This document shows, piece by piece, positions 1 to 4,751 of a stretch of DNA of 7,002 nucleotides. The notes under the pieces are model-generated. The model saw only the letters and a program-made list of their open reading frames with translations, searched no databases and had not been told where the DNA came from. Position numbers and translations under genes: made by a program. The DNA comes from Coriobacteriales bacterium (lineage in GTDB: Bacteria > Actinomycetota > Coriobacteriia > Coriobacteriales > UBA8131). The first letter of the stretch is position 1; every line of letters starts with the position of its first letter. The stretch lies in the NCBI GenBank assembly GCA_031268525.1, contig JAIRXA010000072.1, forward strand, positions 1-7,002, given 5' to 3'.

Positions 1-36
1 AAATTGACAACTTTCTCATGAGAAAGTTGTCAATTT
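1..36. repeat. Perfect 36-bp palindrome
   Basis: Two 18-bp arms meet at a TCA|TGA centre with no mismatch and no spacer. The outer part reads AAATTGACAACTTTC and its complement closes the element. As RNA or single-stranded DNA it would form a long AT-rich hairpin. The left edge coincides with the window edge, so the element may extend further. It abuts the GC-rich direct repeats directly, and its TTGACAA/TTGTCAA core is shared with the palindrome at 212-239, so the two probably bracket one composite repeat element. It could also serve as the terminator of a gene to the left that is outside the window. Confidence 0.9.
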
Positions 37-174
37 TGCCCCGTCCCCTTTGGCACGTCCTGTCACCCTTTTGCCCCGTCCCCTTTGGCACATCCCCCTG
101 TCACGTCCCCTTCTGTGTCACGCTTTTGCCCCGTCCCCTTTGGCACGTCTTGTCACCCTTTTGCCCCGTCCCTC
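34..174. repeat. GC-rich direct repeat cluster (about 35-bp unit)
   Basis: The unit begins TTTT followed by GCCCCGTCCCCTTTGGCAC and then a variable tail such as GTCCTGTCACCC. Copies start at 34, 69, 124 and 159. The first three share the 23-bp core exactly; the fourth is cut short after GCCCCGTCCCT. The spacing is 35, 55 and 35 bp, and the 55-bp interval contains an extra segment ending in GTGTCACGC. On the - strand the core reads GTGCCAAAGGGGACGGGGC. No credible gene overlaps: the short open frames here simply read the repeat. It looks like a REP-type intergenic element rather than a CRISPR array, because the intervening sequences are themselves similar. Confidence 0.85.
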
Positions 175-177
175 TGC

Positions 178-199
178 CTACTTGTGTCCTACTTGTGTC
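178..199. repeat. 11-bp tandem duplication
   Basis: CTACTTGTGTC is present twice without a gap (178-188 and 189-199), followed by a third, diverged start (CTGTCTAC). It lies between the GC-rich direct repeats and the 28-bp palindrome and looks like part of the same composite element, probably from local slippage. Confidence 0.8.
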
Positions 200-211
200 C
201 TGTCTACGGCA

Positions 212-239
212 ATTGTCAAAAGGTATACCTTTTGACAAT
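212..239. repeat. Perfect 28-bp palindrome
   Basis: The arms ATTGTCAAAAGGTA and TACCTTTTGACAAT are exact reverse complements with no spacer. The outer TTGTCAA matches the outer part of the palindrome at 1-36, while the inner halves differ. A similar but non-palindromic string, GTATACCTTGTGA, occurs at 394-406. The element could be a terminal hairpin of the repeat cluster or an operator; nothing in the sequence decides. A TTGACA hexamer lies within it (232-237), but no good -10 box is correctly spaced downstream. Confidence 0.85.
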
Positions 240-457
240 CGTAAAAATGGCAAGAATACGAACTTTCTTAGAATTCTCCTATGATTTCGCCCAAATATGC
301 AGATCAACAAAACAGCAGGTAGCGCTGGTAATGGGACTTTTCTCATAACCAGGCGACCGTTTCGCACAGGCGCTCGAGAGTAAAAATCGAAACGTATACC
401 TTGTGATAGTCTGCCTCTTCGAATGGCACCGTGTGCAAAAGTCGGAGGGGCTTGATG
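240..457. other. Non-coding region upstream of the flavoprotein-cytochrome operon
   Basis: No coding region is supported here. A weak imperfect inverted repeat pairs GGTAATG (327-333) with CATAACC (344-350). A possible extended -10 box, TG-T-GATAGT, lies at 402-410 without a recognisable -35 element and about 60 nt before the chosen start codon. It is the only promoter candidate for the downstream operon and is weak. The rest looks like ordinary leader DNA. Confidence 0.4.
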
Positions 458-463
458 AGGAGG
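458..463 (+). promoter_or_regulatory. Ribosome binding site deciding the start at 470
   Basis: AGGAGG lies six nucleotides before the ATG at 470, an ideal spacing. It favours this start over a GTG at 431, which has no such site, and over an ATG at 455, which has only GGAGGGG four nucleotides upstream. The 455 start would add just five residues ahead of the same Tat signal. Confidence 0.75.
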
Positions 464-469
464 CGCGCA

Positions 470-2080
470 ATGCAGAAGGAAAGCGAAGCTTTATCCCGTC
501 GATCTTTCTTGAGGGGAGCAGCACTGGCAGGTGTAACTGCGGCATCAACCATGGGCATGGTAGCCTGCGCCAGCCCAGCGCAAGGCGATGGCGCGGCGAC
601 GACTGCAGGGGGTTCAGCCGTGTCGTGGACGAAAGAGGCCGACATTGTTGTTGTCGGCGGCGGAGCAAGCGGCTGCACCGCATCGCTTGCAGCAGGGCAA
701 AAGGGGGCATCTGTCGTCTTGCTCGAATCGAGCCAGGCACTCGGTGGATGTGGCGCTCTCTGCGTCGGATCCGTCACAACCTGCTGTACAAAAATGCAGG
801 CCGACGCAGGCATCACAGACACTGTGGCTGATTTTGTCGAAGACGTGAGATCTATCATCGGCGAAGAATCAATCAAGAAGGCTGGAGACGACTGGGCGAT
901 TTCCGAAAAGGTTTTCAATGAGGGTGGCAAAACCGTTGATTGGCTGGTAGAGAATGGTGTAGTTTTTGCGGGCCCGTTCCAATATCCAAAACACAAGGTT
1001 CCCCGTATCCATGCTCTCTACCCCAGCTCGGCCGCCTGGCCGCCCGTTCTGATGCCCAAGATCGAGGAAGCCGGAGTAGATATTCGCTTGAATACCAAGG
1101 GGGTAGAGCTTGTACTGGAAGGCGATACGGTTGTTGGGGTCAGAGCTACGGATCAAATCACAAACGAAGAGTTCTACTTCAAAGGAAACAAGGGCGTGGT
1201 GCTGGCCTGTGCCTCAATTGACTCGGCCTACGATCAGCTCATCAAGGTTTATTCGACCGATCTGGCAAGCCTCGACCCCTGCAACAGGTTCAATGACGCA
1301 AGCGGCATGAAGATGGCAGCCGCCATAGGAGCCGAAACTTCCGAATATGCGTCCGCGGCAAGCATATCAATGCGTTGCCAGGCCCCCAGCCCCGATGTGG
1401 GATCGTATTCAAAACAATCCTGGATGCCTTACGGCCTACGGGACGCTGGCGCGATTATGGTCAACAAGGAAGGAAAGCGCTACGCGAGTGAGGATCTGGC
1501 AGATCGAGAGATGATACCAAACGTTCTCCAACAGACCGATAAAGTTGCCTATCTGGTCTTTGATGATGCCATAGCCCGTAACTTCCAGCAGTTCCCAGAC
1601 ATGATAGTTTCTTCGATACCGGGTGCAGGCTGGGGGACTGTTGATGATTTCGTCGCTATTGGAGCGATCCTGAAAGCTGATACCATTGAAGAAGTTGCCC
1701 GTTTGGCTGGAATTGACGGCGCCGGTCTCGCTGCAGAAATAGCTACCTATAACGACTATGCAAGAGCGGGCAGTGACCCTGACTTTGACAGGAAAAAATT
1801 TGGTCTTGCAGAAGCAGGAACCCTCAATACCGGCCTGGTCGCTCCACCGTTCTACATTCATGGCCCACAAAAAGGTGAGATCATGATCGGCGGGATGGAC
1901 CTGAGGGTCACGCAAGATTTTGCGGTTATCAACACCTTGGGCACTCCCATTCCCGGTCTCTACGCTGTCGGTATCCTTGGTCACGGTCTTGCTCCCTATG
2001 GAGCTCCCGGGCACGGCGGCTCCATGGCGTATGCCTTTACCACGGGACGCCTCATCGGCGAACAGTTGGCGACTGCCTAG
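470..2080 (+). CDS. Tat-exported FAD-dependent reductase (fumarate/urocanate reductase-like flavoprotein)
   Basis: This 536-residue flavoprotein probably reduces an activated double bond in a small extracellular molecule and serves as a terminal respiratory reductase. Residues 9-16 (SRRSFLRG) form a twin-arginine signal. A hydrophobic stretch follows, ending in MVAC, so Cys33 is a possible lipidation site. The FAD-binding Rossmann motif GGGASG is at 63-68, with Glu86 closing the second strand. VNKEGKRYASEDLADRE (331-347) is the family's conserved strand and loop; Arg346 is a candidate for the proton-donating Arg402 of Shewanella flavocytochrome c3. The C-terminal FAD motif, APYGAPGHGGSM, is at 508-519. 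The substrate-binding His504 of fumarate reductases has no clear equivalent, so fumarate itself is unlikely. There is no heme or FMN-binding domain, so electrons must come from another protein, most simply the cytochrome encoded 13 nt downstream. E. lenta Cgr2 has the same arrangement. Family assignment is firm; the substrate is unknown. Confidence 0.92.
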   Translation: MQKESEALSRRSFLRGAALAGVTAASTMGMVACASPAQGDGAATTAGGSAVSWTKEADIVVVGGGASGCTASLAAGQKGASVVLLESSQALGGCGALCVGSVTTCCTKMQADAGITDTVADFVEDVRSIIGEESIKKAGDDWAISEKVFNEGGKTVDWLVENGVVFAGPFQYPKHKVPRIHALYPSSAAWPPVLMPKIEEAGVDIRLNTKGVELVLEGDTVVGVRATDQITNEEFYFKGNKGVVLACASIDSAYDQLIKVYSTDLASLDPCNRFNDASGMKMAAAIGAETSEYASAASISMRCQAPSPDVGSYSKQSWMPYGLRDAGAIMVNKEGKRYASEDLADREMIPNVLQQTDKVAYLVFDDAIARNFQQFPDMIVSSIPGAGWGTVDDFVAIGAILKADTIEEVARLAGIDGAGLAAEIATYNDYARAGSDPDFDRKKFGLAEAGTLNTGLVAPPFYIHGPQKGEIMIGGMDLRVTQDFAVINTLGTPIPGLYAVGILGHGLAPYGAPGHGGSMAYAFTTGRLIGEQLATA

Positions 2081-2093
2081 GGAAGAAAAAGAT

Positions 2094-2744
2094 ATGAATC
2101 CAGAAAACGAAGAAAACGAAGAACCGGAAGAATCGGACCTTACGACAGATGACGTCGAGACTGACGTGTTTGAATCTGGCGAACCTCATAGCTCTCCCAA
2201 ATCTTCCGGGCAGCGGAAGAATCACCGCAAGCTCTGGGTGACCTTGGGAATCATTGCTGTTGCATTGGTAGGCTTGAGCACCGGAGCATGGGTATGGCAT
2301 GAGGATCCGACATTTTGTAATGCCTTTTGTCATAAACCCATGGATTCATACGTCGAGGGATACGTCTCAGACGACCCAGTCCTGCTGGTTTCGGCGCATA
2401 AAGACGCGGGGCTCGAATGCCTTGATTGCCATGAATCAAACATGGCACAGCAAGTTGAAGAACTCGGCAAATGGGTGAGTGGAGACTTTCAAGACCCCCT
2501 GGCCATGACAAAGGCTGGAACCAGAGAATTCTGTAGCCAGTCCGGATGTCACGATGATTTGGAAGCCATCAAAGGACAAACCGTGGGCTACAATGGATCT
2601 GCGCGCAACCCCCATGATTCCCACTATGAGGATTTGTTGGAGTGCTACTCGTGCCATAGAGTACACCGGGAATCTACCCTTTACTGCAACCAGTGTCATC
2701 CTGATATTACGCCGCCGCAGACATGGGCAGCAGCAGGGCAATGA
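2094..2744 (+). CDS. Membrane-anchored pentaheme cytochrome c (NrfH/cytochrome c3-like)
   Basis: The 216-residue protein has an acidic N-terminal tail of about 40 residues, one transmembrane anchor (about 47-68) and an exported C-terminal domain. Five candidate heme sites are visible: CNAFCH (75-80, CX3CH), CLDCH (109-113), CSQSGCH (147-153, CX4CH), CYSCH (184-188) and CNQCH (198-202). Met83, just after the first site, recalls the Met ligand of NrfH heme 1. Free histidines at 69, 102, 174, 177 and 191 could act as distal ligands. Its probable role is to take electrons from menaquinol and hand them to the exported flavoprotein encoded upstream. The 13-nt gap and a GGAAG sequence starting at 2081, right after the upstream stop codon, point to a shared transcript. 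The ATG at 2094 places the anchor in the usual position. CX4CH occurs in class III cytochromes; CX3CH is not the standard motif, so four versus five hemes remains open. Confidence 0.9.
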   Translation: MNPENEENEEPEESDLTTDDVETDVFESGEPHSSPKSSGQRKNHRKLWVTLGIIAVALVGLSTGAWVWHEDPTFCNAFCHKPMDSYVEGYVSDDPVLLVSAHKDAGLECLDCHESNMAQQVEELGKWVSGDFQDPLAMTKAGTREFCSQSGCHDDLEAIKGQTVGYNGSARNPHDSHYEDLLECYSCHRVHRESTLYCNQCHPDITPPQTWAAAGQ

Positions 2745-2752
2745 CCCCGCTT

Positions 2753-2823
2753 GACAAGGGGCAGGAACGTGCAGGTCCCGGTAGGCAAGGGGCGGGAACG
2801 TGGAGGTTCCTGCAGGCAAGGGG
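2753..2823. repeat. 31-bp tandem repeat, 2.3 copies
   Basis: Unit 1 (2753-2783) and unit 2 (2784-2814) are the same length and mostly identical; a third partial copy (GGCAAGGGG) starts at 2815. Each unit contains GGAACGTG-x-AGGT-x-CC. In unit 2 this is a hairpin (GGAAC...GTTCC); in unit 1 the right arm has one change. It lies between two convergent genes, 8 nt after the cytochrome stop codon. A CTTGACAAGGG string opens the tandem (2750-2760) and recurs at 2857-2867, just before the hairpin. Confidence 0.8.
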
Positions 2824-2827
2824 AGCG
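2812..2827. repeat. 16-bp dispersed repeat, copy 1
   Basis: GCAGGCAAGGGGAGCG occurs here and again, exactly, at 6318-6333 in the region after tRNA-Ala. In both places it is followed within about 15 nt by CCCCG, so that GGGG and CCCC can pair. It overlaps the end of the 31-bp tandem repeat. This suggests a dispersed intergenic element present more widely in this genome. Confidence 0.75.
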
Positions 2828-2867
2828 CAGGCCAGCCCCGTCTTCCTGCGCATGTTCTTGACAAGGG

Positions 2868-2904
2868 CAGAGCGCAACAGGAGATGGTTTCCTGTTGCGC
2901 TCTG
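2868..2904. terminator. Strong hairpin between convergent genes, probable bidirectional terminator
   Basis: A perfect 15-bp stem (CAGAGCGCAACAGGA with its complement, 2868-2882 and 2890-2904) closes a 7-nt loop. It lies between the cytochrome stop (2744) and the stop of the opposing flavoprotein gene (2927), where a shared terminator is expected. Neither side has a real T-tract (TTGTGG on the + side), so it is not a textbook intrinsic terminator. It may instead stall polymerase weakly or protect the 3' ends of the transcripts. Confidence 0.6.
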
Positions 2905-2926
2905 TTGTGGTTCGGCCAATGTTTCG

Positions 2927-4489
2927 TCAAGCGTCCCAGTTGTCAAGCTCTGCTGTCAGGCCGCCACAATAGAGGCCCAGCGTGCCACCGGCACCGGTGG
3001 CGAGCCCATATTGGTAGTGGTTGCCTATGACGGATCTGAGCATTATCTCTCCCACTTGATAAAGCCTTTCAATAGGCTCATCAAAAGAGTTGAGCGCACG
3101 GCATTGCTCGTCAACGTAGAATGAGGTCGCCGGATTGTAGTCAAAATGCGGCGCATTCTTAAACGCATAGAATGGAGGGGTAACGAGAGGCGCCACGGGT
3201 CCGGTCCCCACACCGAGCATGGTTTCGCGCCCAAAGACCGTGTCGTAACCGACCCGTGCCACATCATCGTTATACTTCGCCATCGTTGCAGCCAGATTGG
3301 GACTCAGTATCTTTTCTCCCAACTCTTCGTAGTTGTCCGCAGACACCAACAACTCAACGGTGCTCTCTTGCAGGCCGATGGGTGGGCCAGCGGCCAAGGC
3401 CAAATCATAAGCGGTCTGATCGAGTATTTCCCAGGTGCAGATGCCATCCACCGGATCAGTTGGCTGCTTGAGCAGTGCACGGGTGCGCTCGTTGCACCAG
3501 TAGATCGATTCGTCGATGTAGCGATCACCCGTCAGGTTCACTTCTACCGCACCGTAGATGTAGAGTTCTGCATACTGGTCCATGGAGGTGTAGCCGGGAT
3601 ATTTTGCCTCGGTGGCATAAATCCAGGGGCGTCCGTACATCTGACACCCGATTTCCATGGAAGCGTTATGCATGATCCCTGTATGCCCAACGCAGGAGTG
3701 CGCGGGAATCTGAGATGCTCCCGGCATACACTCCTCAATCATTTCCGGGTTGTGGGTGATGCCGCCCGTAGCAAGTATGACCGCTTTCTTTGCCTTGATT
3801 CTCAACTCTCTGCCGCTGTCTTCCTCTGCCAGAATTCCACAGACTACGCGATTGCCGTCAGAAAACAGTCTTCTCCCCGTCGTCTGGTAACGGATTTCTG
3901 CGCCCTGCGCAAGGGCTGCCTCTGCGATGAGCCGCTGATGCTCGGCAGGGTCGCAGACAAGCGTCCTTGGAACAGAACAACCAGGAGACTGATTAACCGA
4001 CCCCGTCCACTGCAAGCCTAACTCATCGGTAACCAATGCGTAGTACTCATTGCAGTGTTCGCCGTAGGTCCTGAGCACTTCTTCTTTGCAGCTCTGCCCA
4101 TATGCCAGGGTGTCAGAAACGAACAGGTCAATCGAGTCTTCAATGCCTTGCTCCTGCTGCAGGGGACTGTTGACGAAATACGTATAGCCGCCACAAAGTG
4201 CCGTGGAGCTGGACTGACTGCTACTCTGACTGTCTATCACCAAAACGCCACCACCCGCCTTTGCGGCGCCATAGGCCGCCGCGCAACCAGCACCGCCTGC
4301 GCCAACAATCACAATGTCATACTCTTCGTCCCATGCTTCTGGAATAGTGCCCTTTCCGGCATTCACCTCTCCGGCTCCTGCAGATGCAGAGGGCGCGCTG
4401 CAACCTGCAACTACGGAGCTCAGGGCCAGGGCGGCCGCGCCTGTACCCAACAAGAACCCTCTTCTACTCAGATCTTTCTGTTGGCTCAT
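2927..4489 (-). CDS. Solitary Tat-exported FAD-dependent reductase (fumarate reductase-like flavoprotein)
   Basis: The 520-residue protein belongs to the same FAD-binding reductase family as the one at 470-2080 but is clearly diverged from it. It has a Tat signal (SRRGFLLG, 8-15), a hydrophobic segment and a classic lipobox (VAGC, Cys30), so it is probably a lipoprotein outside the membrane. The FAD motif GAGGAG is at 63-68, with Asp86 at the end of strand 2. TGGITHNPEM (241-250) and VEVNLTGDRYIDE (315-327) are family signatures; Arg335 or Arg337 in NERTRALL is a candidate catalytic arginine. The C-terminal flavin motif is around 479-506 (GEIMLRSVIGNHYQYG onward). The ATG at 4489 is chosen because the Tat motif begins right after it; the frame upstream encodes nothing sensible. 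No cytochrome or FMN-binding gene is adjacent on this strand, so the electron donor must be encoded elsewhere or shared with the cytochrome at 2094-2744. The substrate is unknown. Confidence 0.92.
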   Translation of the reverse strand: MSQQKDLSRRGFLLGTGAAALALSSVVAGCSAPSASAGAGEVNAGKGTIPEAWDEEYDIVIVGAGGAGCAAAYGAAKAGGGVLVIDSQSSSQSSSTALCGGYTYFVNSPLQQEQGIEDSIDLFVSDTLAYGQSCKEEVLRTYGEHCNEYYALVTDELGLQWTGSVNQSPGCSVPRTLVCDPAEHQRLIAEAALAQGAEIRYQTTGRRLFSDGNRVVCGILAEEDSGRELRIKAKKAVILATGGITHNPEMIEECMPGASQIPAHSCVGHTGIMHNASMEIGCQMYGRPWIYATEAKYPGYTSMDQYAELYIYGAVEVNLTGDRYIDESIYWCNERTRALLKQPTDPVDGICTWEILDQTAYDLALAAGPPIGLQESTVELLVSADNYEELGEKILSPNLAATMAKYNDDVARVGYDTVFGRETMLGVGTGPVAPLVTPPFYAFKNAPHFDYNPATSFYVDEQCRALNSFDEPIERLYQVGEIMLRSVIGNHYQYGLATGAGGTLGLYCGGLTAELDNWDA

Positions 4490-4540
4490 TTCTCTTTCCC
4501 TTCTCCCTGCAGTGTCAACAAGAGGCCCATCTCCAGCAAG

Positions 4541-4567
4541 CGTATATTGCACAATTGATAGTGTCAA
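4541..4567 (-). promoter_or_regulatory. Candidate promoter of the solitary flavoprotein gene
   Basis: On the - strand TTGACA (4567 to 4562) is followed after 15 nt by TATACG (4546 to 4541). Transcription would start near 4535, giving a leader of about 45 nt. The spacer is shorter than ideal and the -10 box is imperfect. The -35 hexamer lies inside the inverted repeat at 4554-4568, which would suit repression. A second TTGACACT occurs at 4518-4511 on the same strand without a -10 partner. Confidence 0.45.
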
Positions 4568-4568
4568 T
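4554..4568. promoter_or_regulatory. Inverted repeat ATTGA-N5-TCAAT, candidate operator
   Basis: The sequence ATTGATAGTGTCAAT has perfect 5-bp half-sites. It overlaps the -35 hexamer of the candidate promoter reading to the left. A related inverted repeat with the same half-sites lies at 4694-4709. The half-site spacing differs from the FNR site (which would be TTGA-N6-TCAA), so it is not called FNR. Confidence 0.45.
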
Positions 4569-4593
4569 ATCTTAATTTTTAATGTCATATCAG

Positions 4594-4629
4594 CAGTAAA
4601 TGATACTGTGTTATCGATAAATGATACTG
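4594..4629. promoter_or_regulatory. Phased 12-bp direct repeats, candidate regulator binding site
   Basis: TAAATGATACTG occurs at 4597-4608 and again at 4618-4629, exactly 21 bp apart, i.e. two helical turns. The first copy is also part of an inverted repeat CAGTA-AATGA-TACTG (4594-4608). The pair sits in the middle of the divergent region, roughly 60-95 nt upstream of the likely start of the leftward transcript and 45-75 nt upstream of the rightward one. Both are suitable places for an activator. Confidence 0.5.
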
Positions 4630-4657
4630 AGATTGCACTGCGTCTGCGCTCGGAGGG

Positions 4658-4666
4658 TGCTATACT
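4658..4666 (+). promoter_or_regulatory. Extended -10 promoter of the Fic-like gene
   Basis: TGCTATACT is a good extended -10 box (TG-n-TATAAT type). No matching -35 is present at 17 nt; a TTGCAC at 4633-4638 is too far away. The same nonamer occurs before tRNA-Ala (6146-6154) and at the right end of the window (6981-6989), which supports it as a promoter style in this genome. Transcription would start near 4673, leaving a leader of about 80 nt. Confidence 0.6.
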
Positions 4667-4693
4667 GGCCTCGCCTGTTATCAGTTTACCGAT

Positions 4694-4709
4694 TATTGAT
4701 AATTCAATA
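4694..4709. promoter_or_regulatory. Inverted repeat TATTGA-N4-TCAATA
   Basis: Perfect 6-bp half-sites lie around TAAT, about 20-35 nt downstream of the likely transcription start for the Fic-like gene. It shares ATTGA/TCAAT half-sites with the repeat at 4554-4568 but with a spacer one base shorter. A repressor site or autoregulatory operator is possible. Confidence 0.4.
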
Positions 4710-4729
4710 GCAATCGCTGATAGTGGGCA

Positions 4730-4747
4730 GGAGGAGGAAGAGGAGGA
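4730..4747 (+). promoter_or_regulatory. Long purine-rich ribosome binding region
   Basis: A run of G and A containing AGGAGG twice precedes the ATG at 4752, with the nearer copy about five nt away. It fixes the start of the Fic-like gene at 4752; the same frame is open far upstream but only by chance. A doubled Shine-Dalgarno sequence is unusual. Confidence 0.7.
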
Positions 4748-4751
4748 AGAC

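Noticed and set aside
34..174. CRISPR array
   Set aside because: The repeats are evenly GC-rich, the intervening sequences resemble one another, the spacing is 35 and 55 bp with only 12-32 bp between cores, and no cas gene is nearby.
232..260. Sigma-70 promoter starting with TTGACA in the 28-bp palindrome
   Set aside because: The hexamer is part of the palindrome, and the sequence 16-18 nt downstream (GAATAC or AATACG) is a poor -10 box more than 200 nt from the gene.
343..996. A 217-codon open frame on the - strand
   Set aside because: It overlaps the start and FAD motif of the first flavoprotein gene in antisense. It shows no recognisable domain and no sensible start context.
3146..4021. 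A 291-codon open frame on the + strand
   Set aside because: It is fully antisense to the solitary flavoprotein gene, whose Tat signal, FAD motifs and family signatures are clear. The + strand product shows no domain and is rich in residues typical of shadow frames.
4554..4709. FNR/CRP-type operator sites
   Set aside because: FNR sites read TTGAT-N4-ATCAA, i.e. TTGA-N6-TCAA. The half-sites here are separated by 5 and 4 bases, so the geometry does not fit.
4314..4751. Upstream extension of the Fic-like frame by 146 codons
   Set aside because: The extension overlaps the opposing flavoprotein gene and the divergent control region. The doubled AGGAGG right before 4752 marks the real start.
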